DNA of 37,319 nucleotides from Flavobacteriaceae bacterium ASP10-09a (GTDB taxonomy: Bacteria > Bacteroidota > Bacteroidia > Flavobacteriales > Flavobacteriaceae): positions 243 to 37,561 of the forward strand of contig LAQA01000041.1 of the NCBI GenBank assembly GCA_000981625.1. The letters are read 5' to 3'. The position numbers and the translations under genes are program-made. This document shows positions 17,335 through 24,316 of this stretch, piece after piece (within the stretch, counting starts at the first letter, position 1; each line of letters opens with the position of its first letter). The notes beneath the pieces were generated by a model. It saw only the letters and a list, made by a program, of their open reading frames with translations, was not told where the DNA came from and ran no database searches.

Positions 17335-17530
17335 ACTCTAGAAATTTTCCTTTTTATTTTTCTACAAACAATTATAACTTCATAAATTTTGTTTTGCATT
17401 ACTAGTAGAAAACCCAAAAAAGTTTATAATAAATATTTAAAAAAAATCGTATTAATTCGTTTTTGTGTTAAGATTTCTTAGAGAAGAAAAGCTGAACATG
17501 TTCAAAATCTATTAAATTTCTTTTCGTTAG

Positions 17531-18115
17531 TTATTTTATTGATGTAACATCTATGTTTAATGGTAAAAGTTCTTTTATCATACCATAAATAAGAGTGTCC
17601 TTATTATCTTTAATATATCTCCACTTAATGACTTTTGCTTTTCTAATATTACCGTCTTTATCAACAATATTTTCAACGACATTTAAATCTTCACCAGTAA
17701 TAGATACAGCAATGTCATTTTCATAATAAAGTTGGGCGATATTTTTAGGAAATAACTCGAAATCATTTTTACCCATAATTTCATACTCGTTATTATTAAA
17801 ATCATGACCAACCATTTTTAAAAACTCAGGATTTATATAATTCATGATAAACTTATCACCTCTCTTAACCTTTTGCCATATCGGCAAAGGAAACCCTTCA
17901 TAACTTCTATTAAAAATAATTAAGTTTTGTTTTAAACCTATATTTCTTTGTTGTAGCGTAGCAAATTCAATCTTTACATCTTCATTTTCACTTCTTAAAA
18001 AATAAGTGGAAACAGTTAGAAAGAGTAAAGAAACATAAGTTATAATTTTATGTTTTTTTTCTAAATTAGAAAATACAAATAAAATTTGTTTAGATTTTAT
18101 TGTTAATTTATTCAT
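17531..18115 (-). CDS. Membrane-anchored PAS-domain protein without output domain
   Basis: The 194-aa product has a basic N-terminus, one membrane segment (about residues 24-41, IITYVSLLFLTVSTYFL), a short coiled-coil-like stretch (~45-65) and then a PAS-like domain (~66-185). In it, IMNYINPEFLKMVGHDFNNNEYEIMGKNDFELFP and the ending RKAKVIKWRYIKDNKDTLIYGMIKE match the PAS/PAC pattern. No kinase, cyclase or DNA-binding domain follows, so the signal output is unknown. Its ATG overlaps the stop of the gene before it by 4 bp (ATGA), showing translational coupling. It stands in an AT-rich stretch with no homologous context. A sensor subunit or a phage-derived protein are both possible. Confidence 0.8.
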   Translation of the reverse strand: MNKLTIKSKQILFVFSNLEKKHKIITYVSLLFLTVSTYFLRSENEDVKIEFATLQQRNIGLKQNLIIFNRSYEGFPLPIWQKVKRGDKFIMNYINPEFLKMVGHDFNNNEYEIMGKNDFELFPKNIAQLYYENDIAVSITGEDLNVVENIVDKDGNIRKAKVIKWRYIKDNKDTLIYGMIKELLPLNIDVTSIK

Positions 18116-18384
18116 GCTTTTTTATTTATAGAGTTAAACAAAAAAGGATTATTAGAGTATAAAACTGCTATTGAAGGGGCAAAAAGATTTAACTTTAAAC
18201 CATTTTTTATACTTTCTGAAATATTTCTAAATTTAAAACCTATATTTTTAGAAACAAAGGAATAAAATAATCTGGAAATAAGAAAAATTAATTTTTTTCT
18301 TGCTCTAAAATAAATCAGAATAAACAAAAGGTTTTTAATTGATGAAAAAATACTTAACTTAATATTAGTTTTTATCTTATCCAT
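18112..18384 (-). CDS. Small basic hydrophobic protein coupled to the PAS gene
   Basis: This 90-aa protein is rich in Lys/Arg and aromatic or aliphatic residues (LSIFSSIKNLLFILIYFRARKKLIFLISRLFYSF). It could be one or two membrane-associated helices around the basic RARKK turn, followed by a less hydrophobic tail ending NSINKKA. I do not recognise a family. Its stop overlaps the PAS gene start (ATGA at 18115-18112), the strongest evidence that it is a real gene. Two promoter boxes lie 49-70 bp upstream. The G+C of the gene and its leader looks lower than that of its neighbours. Confidence 0.65.
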   Translation of the reverse strand: MDKIKTNIKLSIFSSIKNLLFILIYFRARKKLIFLISRLFYSFVSKNIGFKFRNISESIKNGLKLNLFAPSIAVLYSNNPFLFNSINKKA

Positions 18385-18818
18385 TATAGGGGGCTTTGGA
18401 TTAATTAATAACTAATCATCTATTTTAGTAGACAAATGTATATAGACAAATATATAAATTAAAAGTTATACTAAAAACTTTTAAACACTATAAATATATA
18501 ATAAATCAAAGGCTTACGATTGTTACAGGCTAATGTTTAATAGCGCTAACATTTTATCGAAAGGTAACTGTTATCATTAAAAGTTTATAAAAACTGGTTG
18601 GTCAGAATATTATGAGTAAGTCATATAATAGTAAGATCAAAAAAAAACATATTAGAAGAAATTCTAGTCATCTATTTTAAAAGAGATAAAATAAAATTAA
18701 TATTGGATAATTATTCTTACTTATCTCTGAATAAGGATTAACATATCTTATTTAGGGTTAATTATGAAATTTGATGTTTTAAAAAAACCAATATTAATTA
18801 TTAACGATACTAAAGCAC
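18385..18818. other. Gene-free 434-bp interval
   Basis: Apart from the tandem promoter boxes at 18429-18456, it is very AT-rich DNA without a supported ORF. A loose inverted repeat AATGTT...AACATT (18531-18552) is the only other structure noticed. No RNA gene is recognised. Confidence 0.5.
18429..18456 (-). promoter_or_regulatory. Tandem 14-bp repeat carrying two -7 boxes for the PAS operon
   Basis: Two adjacent 14-bp copies (TAGACAAATGTATA and TAGACAAATATATA on the plus strand) differ at one base. On the minus strand each contains a TAnnTTTG box: TATATTTG (18454-18447) and TACATTTG (18440-18433), placed 48-70 nt before the ATG at 18384. The duplication gives two possible start sites. Confidence 0.5.
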
Positions 18819-19412
18819 TTAGGAATTGTATTGTTTTACTTCTACATTCTGATTAAATAAATACACTTTCTTGTTATTCGTATTTAAACATTCAAATCTT
18901 GTTCTACGTTTGTTTCCTCTCTTATAAATGATATTTTTAAATTCAAAGAAGCTCCCAAAAGGAATTTCAAAAATAAAATTCTTTCCTGTTTCTGCTACAT
19001 TCCCTTTTAAAACTAGAGATAAGTTTACATCTGCATCTGTACTTGCTTTTGGATTTTTTAAATATGCAGCTAGAAAAGGCAAAATTTCGGAAGGATAAAT
19101 TTCTGGCCTTAAAAAAGGCAACATCATATGCTGAAATACCATTTTCCATTCTTTACCATGAGGTTGTACTCTTCCAAATTTTTGGTGTGTAACATGATGT
19201 GCAATTTCATGAACTAAAGTCAATAAAAATTGATACGTATTAAGGTTGTTATTAACCGTAATTTGAAACCTACCATCTGGAAGTTTTCTAAAATCACCAT
19301 GCTTTGTTTGTCTTTGATTTACAATTAAAAGATCAAAAGAATGTTCATCAATTAAAAATTGAACAAAAGGAATTGCTTTTAGTGGAATGAAATTTTTATA
19401 ATCTGTATTCAA
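18819..19412 (-). CDS. SprT-like zinc metalloprotease domain protein
   Basis: This 197-aa protein contains the zincin motif HEIAHH (68-73) in LTLVHEIAHHVTHQKFGRVQPHGKEWKMVFQHMM, where the later His of the HGKEW block is a third zinc ligand. The preceding NQRQTKHGDFRKLPDGRFQITVNNNLN is typical of the SprT family in Bacteroidota. The C-terminal half (KGNVAETGKNFIFEIPFGSFFEFKNIIYKRGNKRRTRFECLN) resembles the SprT C-terminal region but has only one Cys, so the usual zinc ribbon is absent. The start is TTG at 19412, 5 bp after the SDR stop; no in-frame ATG exists before residue 106. It is likely cotranscribed with the SDR gene. Confidence 0.88.
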   Translation of the reverse strand: MNTDYKNFIPLKAIPFVQFLIDEHSFDLLIVNQRQTKHGDFRKLPDGRFQITVNNNLNTYQFLLTLVHEIAHHVTHQKFGRVQPHGKEWKMVFQHMMLPFLRPEIYPSEILPFLAAYLKNPKASTDADVNLSLVLKGNVAETGKNFIFEIPFGSFFEFKNIIYKRGNKRRTRFECLNTNNKKVYLFNQNVEVKQYNS

Positions 19413-19417
19413 GAAAT

Positions 19418-20098
19418 TTAGGGAGTTGTAGATGATACTTGTAACACTTTGCCATTATAAAATTTATTTCCTGTTAAAGAAAAGTCATAAATATAATTTG
19501 CCATTTCTTCCGCAGAGAGTGGTGCTTTATAATCAGGAAAAGCTTCTGCTAACATTTCGGTTTGCACAGCTCCAAGTGCTAAAACATTAAATGCAATTTG
19601 TTGTTCTTTATATTCTTCAGCCAACAATTCAGACAAAGTTATAACAGCCCCTTTTGCAGATGAATATGCGGATAATCCAGGGAATTTCATACTTCCTTGA
19701 ACACCGCCCATAGAACTAATCGTTACAACATGACTTCCTTTCTGTAAAAAAGGAATTAAATTCTTAGTCAACTCTGCGACCCCAAAAACATTTACTTTAT
19801 AAACTTCTAAAAAATCATTAGAAGTTAAATCTGTAAACGGTTTGTTAATTAGTTTTCCTGCATTATTGATTAAAATATCAACTTTTTTCCAATTATTTTT
19901 GATAAAATTTGTTACTTTTTCAACATCAGAATTTTTAGAAATATCAACAGAAATAACAGAGATATTTTTATGATTTATTACTAATAAAGGCTTAGTATTC
20001 CTAGAAATTGCTAAAACTTGATGTCCTTTATCAGCAAACATTTTTGCTAATTCAAAACCAATCCCTCTACTAGTACCTGTAATAACAACATTTTTCAT
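19418..20098 (-). CDS. Short-chain dehydrogenase/reductase
   Basis: This 226-aa Rossmann-fold oxidoreductase has the cofactor motif TGTSRGIG (7-14), DILINNAG (~74-81) and the catalytic set S128/S129, Y145 and K149 (YSSAK). The Arg/Lys pattern after strand 2 (ISRN) suggests NADP(H). It is of classical SDR length with no extra domain. The substrate cannot be predicted. It is followed after 5 bp by the sprT-like gene, forming a two-gene operon; the region upstream holds a decayed small gene. Confidence 0.92.
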   Translation of the reverse strand: MKNVVITGTSRGIGFELAKMFADKGHQVLAISRNTKPLLVINHKNISVISVDISKNSDVEKVTNFIKNNWKKVDILINNAGKLINKPFTDLTSNDFLEVYKVNVFGVAELTKNLIPFLQKGSHVVTISSMGGVQGSMKFPGLSAYSSAKGAVITLSELLAEEYKEQQIAFNVLALGAVQTEMLAEAFPDYKAPLSAEEMANYIYDFSLTGNKFYNGKVLQVSSTTP

Positions 20099-20166
20099 TT
20101 AAATCTAAAATTTTGAAGAAGCAATCTACTTAAATTTTCATAAATTCAGGAATTAAAAACAAACAA

Positions 20167-20270
20167 ATGAAAAAATAACTTTTCTTTTTATTGCATTCAC
20201 TTTAATAAAAAAAAGAACAGCACAAACCACTTATACTTCATATGAAAATTTGATTGATACTAAATCATGA
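20167..20270 (+). pseudogene. Decayed small secreted-protein gene
   Basis: ATGAAAAAA at 20167 hits a stop at once, but shifting frame from 20175 gives ITFLFIAFTLIKKRTAQ and TTYTSYENLIDTKS before TGA at 20268-20270. MKK + ITFLFIAFTLI...TAQT is just the pattern of a flavobacterial signal peptide ending in a TAQ-type cleavage site. The likely story is a frameshifted, truncated exported protein; chance cannot be excluded. Confidence 0.4.
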
Positions 20271-20349
20271 AAATTAACACAAAAAATACAATTATTATTA
20301 ATAAAATTCAAGCTGTTTATTTAAAATAAGAAATCAAAACACTTTATTG

Positions 20350-20357
20350 TATCTTTC
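20350..20357 (+). promoter_or_regulatory. -7-like box of the DUF389 gene
   Basis: TATCTTTC differs from TAnnTTTG only in its last base and lies 24 nt before the ATG at 20382. Confidence 0.35.
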
Positions 20358-20381
20358 GCATGTTGTTTTTAATTAAAAGAG

Positions 20382-21842
20382 ATGGAAGAAAATAATATAA
20401 AGGAAGATACCGTAGAGCAATCTAAAAATGAAGTTAAAATTGAAGCTAAGGGGTTATTTTTGAGTGTTAAAAAGTATTTAAAAGAATTGTTAGATTTTAG
20501 AGACGATACAGACCATGAAGCTACAATAGAGGCTATAAAAGCTGATATTTCTGTAAAAGGAGCAACTGCTTGGATTCTAATTTTCGCAATATTTGTGGCG
20601 TCAATAGGATTGAATGCAAACTCAACTGCAGTTGTAATTGGAGCAATGCTAATATCCCCTTTAATGGGACCTATTCTTGGAATAGGAATGTCTTTTGCCT
20701 TAAACGATATAGATACTTTTAAAAAATCGTTAACAAACCTTGGAACCATGATTGGGTTAAGTTTATTTGCCTCTTTTATGTTCTTCTACCTTTTTCCTTT
20801 AAGTGAAGATACTTCTGAGTTATTAGGGCGTGTTAGACCAGATATTAGAGATGTGTTAATAGCTTTCTTTGGTGGATTAGCCTTAATGGTCGCAAGAACA
20901 AAAAAAGGGACTATTGCTTCTGTAATTTTTGGTGTAGCAATTGCCACAGCTTTAATGCCTCCACTTTGTACTGCTGGTTATGGTTTGGCAAAAGGAAATT
21001 TTTCTCACTTTTTTGGAGCCATGTATTTATTTACGATCAATACTATTTTTATTGCTTTAGCTGCTTTTATAGTCTTGAAGCTCTTAAGTTTTCCAATGCA
21101 TAGATATGCAAATGCTGCCAAAAGAAAACGGTATGCAACGATCGCTTCTATTGTAGGATTAGCTGTTATGATACCTGCTATATTTACATTTATTAATGTA
21201 TTTAAAGAAAGTAGAATTAATAGTCAGATTGAGGTTTTTATTAAAACTGAAATTAAAAATAACGCTTCTTTAACTTTGATAGATTATGATCCAAATCTTG
21301 AAAGAAAAACGTTAAAACTTAATTTCTTTAATGAAATAACAGATGCAACTTATAACGATTTGAGCAATGAAATAAATAGTAATATTTCTTATCATAGTTT
21401 AAAAGACTTTAAGTTAGTAATAAAAGGCAGTGATACCAAAAGTTTTGAATTAATTACAACAGCATACAAAGAAAAACGTGAAGAATTACAAGAGAGTAAA
21501 AACATTATAGATGGTTTGCAAAAACAAATTACAGATTTACAAATTACAATTTCTTCTTTAAATCAGAGAATAGAACAAGACGCATTAAATAAAAATCAAA
21601 AAGCAATAGCTTTTAGTAGAATTGCTAAAGATGCAAAAATTAGATATGTGGATATAGAAGCCATTGGTTTTGCTAATGTTTTGTCATCAAAAGATTTTAT
21701 TAAGATCGATACAATTTCTGTTGCAACGATTAAATGGAATTTAAAACTATCGGATAGTATCCTAAATCTAAAAGAAAAAGAACTAAGAGGCTGGCTTCAA
21801 AAAGAAATGGAATTAGACACGCTTTTTATGAAAAGAGAATAA
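20382..21842 (+). CDS. DUF389 (TIGR00341-like) integral membrane protein
   Basis: This 486-aa protein has a charged cytoplasmic N-terminus (~60 residues), then the DUF389 core of about six membrane segments (~65-250). The core includes the family signature IGLNANSTAVVIGAMLISPLMGPILGIGMSFALND and the second half GVAIATALMPPLCTAGYGLAKG. After the last membrane segment (~268-290) comes a non-membrane C-terminal part (~290-486) with a coiled coil (EKREELQESKNIIDGLQKQITDLQITISSLNQRIEQD). The function of DUF389 proteins is unknown; a transport role has been proposed. It is monocistronic, with a terminator 6 bp downstream. Confidence 0.93.
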   Translation: MEENNIKEDTVEQSKNEVKIEAKGLFLSVKKYLKELLDFRDDTDHEATIEAIKADISVKGATAWILIFAIFVASIGLNANSTAVVIGAMLISPLMGPILGIGMSFALNDIDTFKKSLTNLGTMIGLSLFASFMFFYLFPLSEDTSELLGRVRPDIRDVLIAFFGGLALMVARTKKGTIASVIFGVAIATALMPPLCTAGYGLAKGNFSHFFGAMYLFTINTIFIALAAFIVLKLLSFPMHRYANAAKRKRYATIASIVGLAVMIPAIFTFINVFKESRINSQIEVFIKTEIKNNASLTLIDYDPNLERKTLKLNFFNEITDATYNDLSNEINSNISYHSLKDFKLVIKGSDTKSFELITTAYKEKREELQESKNIIDGLQKQITDLQITISSLNQRIEQDALNKNQKAIAFSRIAKDAKIRYVDIEAIGFANVLSSKDFIKIDTISVATIKWNLKLSDSILNLKEKELRGWLQKEMELDTLFMKRE

Positions 21843-21847
21843 CAATA

Positions 21848-21875
21848 AAAAAAGTACCCGATAAGGTGCTTTTTT
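21848..21875 (+). terminator. Terminator after the DUF389 gene
   Basis: AAAAAAGTACC pairs with GGTGCTTTTTT (one G-T wobble) around a 6-nt loop. It begins 5 bp after the stop codon; A and T tracts on both sides make it potentially bidirectional. Confidence 0.75.
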
Positions 21876-21989
21876 AAGTTTAAAATTGTCTGGTACTGAA
21901 AAGCTAAAATCCTACACAATTATCTAAATGCAAGAAAAAAAGACTAAAACAGAAACTTATTATTTAAAGAGTGAAAATAAGGGGCAAAT

Positions 21990-22032
21990 AAAAAACCAGT
22001 ATTTCCAAAAATTATTGAAAAGTACTGGTTTT
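21990..22032 (-). terminator. Terminator of tRNA-Arg
   Basis: On the minus strand AAAACCAGTA and TACTGGTTTT form a perfect 10-bp stem around a 21-nt loop, ending in six T. It begins 5 bp after the 3' end of the tRNA gene. Confidence 0.65.
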
Positions 22033-22037
22033 AATTG

Positions 22038-22111
22038 TGACCCTGACAAGATTCGAACCTGTAACCTTCTGATTCGTAGTCAGATGCGCTATCCAATTGC
22101 GCCACAGGGCC
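22038..22111 (-). tRNA. tRNA-Arg (anticodon ACG)
   Basis: The minus strand folds as a standard 74-nt tRNA: acceptor GGCCCTG with CAGGGTC, D arm GCGC...GCGC, anticodon stem TCTGA/TCAGA around loop CTACGAA (anticodon ACG, reading CGN after A-to-I editing), and T arm ACAGG-TTCGAATC-... The discriminator is A and CCA is not encoded. A -7 box lies 12 nt upstream and a terminator follows. Confidence 0.96.
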
Positions 22112-22123
22112 TTTAAACGGCTG

Positions 22124-22131
22124 CAAATATA
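22124..22131 (-). promoter_or_regulatory. -7 box of tRNA-Arg
   Basis: TATATTTG on the minus strand is a perfect TAnnTTTG box, 12 nt before the tRNA 5' end. Confidence 0.6.
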
Positions 22132-22168
22132 ATAGCATTTTTTAAATTAGAAAGGCTATTTCTGTTTT

Positions 22169-22399
22169 TTATGCGTTTATTTTTTCTTTATAAGTTTCTA
22201 TAATTGGTTGTGCTTTTTCTAAATCGATATTTAGAACAAATAATTCTACTGAATTTATGGGAGCACCAAAGCCCGCTAATCTAGCGGATTCAACACGGTC
22301 TAATATTTTAGAATCAATTCCTACCTCATTTAATAATGAATGTAATCTATTTACTAATAGAGAATTATCTGTAAACACATTTGTATATTCTTCTGACAT
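22169..22399 (-). CDS. DUF2007-type small protein
   Basis: This 76-aa protein reads VFTDNSLLVNRLHSLLNEVGIDSKI followed by ESARLAGFGAPINSVELFVLNIDLEKAQPIIETYK. That is the pattern of DUF2007, a ferredoxin-like beta-alpha-beta domain described as a putative signal-transducing protein. It has no signal peptide. It follows the 50-aa gene upstream by only 11 bp, so the two are an operon. Molecular function is unknown. Confidence 0.88.
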   Translation of the reverse strand: MSEEYTNVFTDNSLLVNRLHSLLNEVGIDSKILDRVESARLAGFGAPINSVELFVLNIDLEKAQPIIETYKEKINA

Positions 22400-22410
22400 A
22401 ATTTTATATT

Positions 22411-22563
22411 TTATTTAAGTGATTTCATCGTTACAAAAGCTCTCCATCCAATAATAGCCAATTGTAATTTTGATGCTTTAGAGATATCTAACTGCTTTTT
22501 TGTAAAAGAAGGTAAAATGGCTTTATTAATTTTTGCCAATACCTTAAAAAGTTGTGTGTTCAT
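22411..22563 (-). CDS. 50-aa conserved small protein (often mislabelled SsrA-binding protein)
   Basis: The ORF encodes MNTQLFKVLAKINKAILPSF, then TKKQLDISKASKLQLAIIGW and RAFVTMKSLK. I recall near-identical ~50-aa proteins from many Flavobacteriaceae, sometimes annotated as SsrA-binding protein though far too short for SmpB (~150 aa). The Lys-rich amphipathic sequence with a final hydrophobic patch suggests a helical protein, perhaps membrane- or RNA-associated. A TAAATTTG box (22589-22582, minus) lies 18 nt before the ATG. It is followed after 11 bp by the DUF2007-type gene. Confidence 0.75.
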   Translation of the reverse strand: MNTQLFKVLAKINKAILPSFTKKQLDISKASKLQLAIIGWRAFVTMKSLK

Positions 22564-22581
22564 TTTGGTTTGATTATTTAT

Positions 22582-22589
22582 CAAATTTA
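22582..22589 (-). promoter_or_regulatory. -7 box of the two-gene small-protein operon
   Basis: TAAATTTG on the minus strand matches TAnnTTTG and lies 18 nt upstream of the ATG at 22563. Confidence 0.5.
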
Positions 22590-23038
22590 ATGAAAAATAA
22601 ACAACTAAATTAGTTCAAGAAATAGTTGTTCTTCGTTTTGCTTAGAAACAAGCATTAATTATAATTTCAGAAATGGTTTCAATAATTTTTAAAGCAATAA
22701 TGATCATAGTAAATGGTTTTAAAAAGTTAATAAATTAAAGTCAATTGCGCAATTGTACTTTCAATATAGAAGGATGCCTGCTATCTACCAAAAATTAACA
22801 AGAAGATTCTTTAATTTGATTTAACATGTAAAACAAATAAGATACATTAGGTTTTAATAATAAACCAACTTACTACAAAAATGTTATATTATATAACAAC
22901 ATTAAATATAAAACAATAAATACTGTTAGCAAGTAAAGGGTATATTTTATCATTTTAAATAAAGTAAAGGAAAAATCATCTTTTAAAACGGTAAAAAAGG
23001 CTTATGCTTATTTAATTTCTCATAAAGTGATAAAAATG

Positions 23039-23046
23039 TATCTTTG
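23039..23046 (+). promoter_or_regulatory. -7 box of the antiporter gene
   Basis: TATCTTTG fits TAnnTTTG exactly, 16 nt before the ATG at 23063. Confidence 0.55.
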
Positions 23047-23062
23047 CAAAAAATTAAAATAG

Positions 23063-23995
23063 ATGAATTTTTTACTAATAATCAGTGGTTTAATTTTATT
23101 GGTTCTAGGTGGAAACTGGCTACTAAGGTCGGCAGTAGCTTTATCATTAAAATTAGATATTCCAAAAATTGTTATTGGAATGACTGTGGTTTCTTTCGCT
23201 ACTTCTGCTCCAGAACTTATTGTTAGTATAAACGCTGCTTTAAATGGCTCTCCAGATTTAGCTTTGGGTAACGTTATTGGCTCTAATATTGCTAATTTAG
23301 GTTTGGTTTTAGGAATTACCCTTATACTAGGTAATATGGAAGTGCAAAAAAGTTTTTACAAAACAGATTGGCCAATAATGATGGTTGCCTCTGCCCTACT
23401 TTACTTTTTTTTAGTTAACGATAAAGTTATTACACAATATGAAGGCATTGTTTTGTTTTCTTTTTTAATCTTCTTTTTAATATTTGTTTTGCGGTTTCAA
23501 AAAAAACCTATTGTTGATGAATTGTCTGAAGATGAAGAACCTTTACCTAAATTTAAAATTGCTTTATTATTAGTCTTAGGAGGTCTAGGACTTTGGGGAG
23601 GCTCAGAATTATTAATAAAAGGTGCAACAACTTTGGCAAAAGATTTTGGTGTTACAGAACGTGTTATTGGAGTTACTATCGTTTCTATAGGTACAAGTGT
23701 ACCAGAATTAGCAGCGTCCATTATTGCAATAATTAAGAAGGAAAAATCAATTTCTCTTGGTAATTTAATAGGATCTAATATCTTTAATATTTTAGCAGTT
23801 TTAGGTATTACCTCTATGATAACGCCTATTAATGTTGTAGATGAAAGATTGTTAACTAGTGATCTTTTTTGGATGCTAGGAATCTCATTTATTATTTTAC
23901 CTTTGGTTTTTTTACCAAAAAGGTATCTATTAAACTGGAAAAATGGCTGTCTTTTATTGATCGCTTATTTCGTATTTATTTATTATACTTTATAA
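23063..23995 (+). CDS. Calcium/sodium antiporter (CaCA family, YrbG-like)
   Basis: This 310-aa inner-membrane protein has about ten membrane segments in two inverted halves. Each half carries the alpha-repeat of the K+-dependent Na+/Ca2+ exchanger type: IGMTVVSFATSAPELIVSINAAL...ALGNVIGSNIANLGLVLG in the first, and IGVTIVSIGTSVPELAASIIAII...SLGNLIGSNIFNILAVLG in the second. The ion-binding Glu of each SAPEL/SVPEL and the Asn of GSNI are all present. An acidic cytoplasmic loop (DELSEDEEPLPK) lies between the halves. It should exchange Na+ (or H+) for Ca2+. It is monocistronic with its own promoter box. Confidence 0.95.
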   Translation: MNFLLIISGLILLVLGGNWLLRSAVALSLKLDIPKIVIGMTVVSFATSAPELIVSINAALNGSPDLALGNVIGSNIANLGLVLGITLILGNMEVQKSFYKTDWPIMMVASALLYFFLVNDKVITQYEGIVLFSFLIFFLIFVLRFQKKPIVDELSEDEEPLPKFKIALLLVLGGLGLWGGSELLIKGATTLAKDFGVTERVIGVTIVSIGTSVPELAASIIAIIKKEKSISLGNLIGSNIFNILAVLGITSMITPINVVDERLLTSDLFWMLGISFIILPLVFLPKRYLLNWKNGCLLLIAYFVFIYYTL

Positions 23996-24316
23996 ATAAG
24001 TAAACCCATCAAATTTATGGATTTTACTTTGTACTGCTTTTTCTTTTTTAAGGAATACAATACATAAAAATAAAATAGCGATTTATGTGAATTCAAAAAT
24101 CACGATGCGCTTTTAAGTAAATTCAAACCTAAATTCACTAACCATTTTCACCTATGAAGCTGGGCATTTAGTAAACATACAACACACCTCTTAAAGGGCG
24201 ATTTTTATGCTTTATAAACAATCATTGAGATAGAGCTGTAATGACAATTCTCATCTTAATTTTATTGTAAAAAAGATAAATCTTTATAAGATATTTGAAT
24301 GTTGTATTTTTATAAA
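23996..24316. other. Gene-free 321-bp interval
   Basis: A weak imperfect hairpin (AAACCCAT with ATGGATTT, 24001-24028) after the antiporter stop may terminate it. Otherwise nothing is recognised except a TATTTTTA box (24304-24311) 5 nt before the chosen ATG of the next gene. Confidence 0.4.

Larger units (their letters stand above)
22564..23062. other. Gene-free 499-bp interval
   Basis: It contains the -7 boxes of the flanking divergent genes and two palindromes: CAATTGCGCAATTG (22742-22755) and a 17-bp TGTTATAT-T-ATATAACA (22882-22898). No ORF above about 30 codons looks coding, and no known RNA was recognised, although the length would allow a small RNA. Confidence 0.5.

Noticed and set aside
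17335..18818. Complete prophage or genomic island with attachment sites
   Set aside because: No integrase, structural gene or matching direct repeats flank the PAS operon, and the tRNA is 3 kb away without a duplicated 3' end.
21928..22116. 62-codon plus-strand ORF containing DPDKIRTCNLLIRSQMRYPIAPQG
   Set aside because: It is the antisense of tRNA-Arg and its terminator; this peptide is a well-known artefact of translating tRNA genes.
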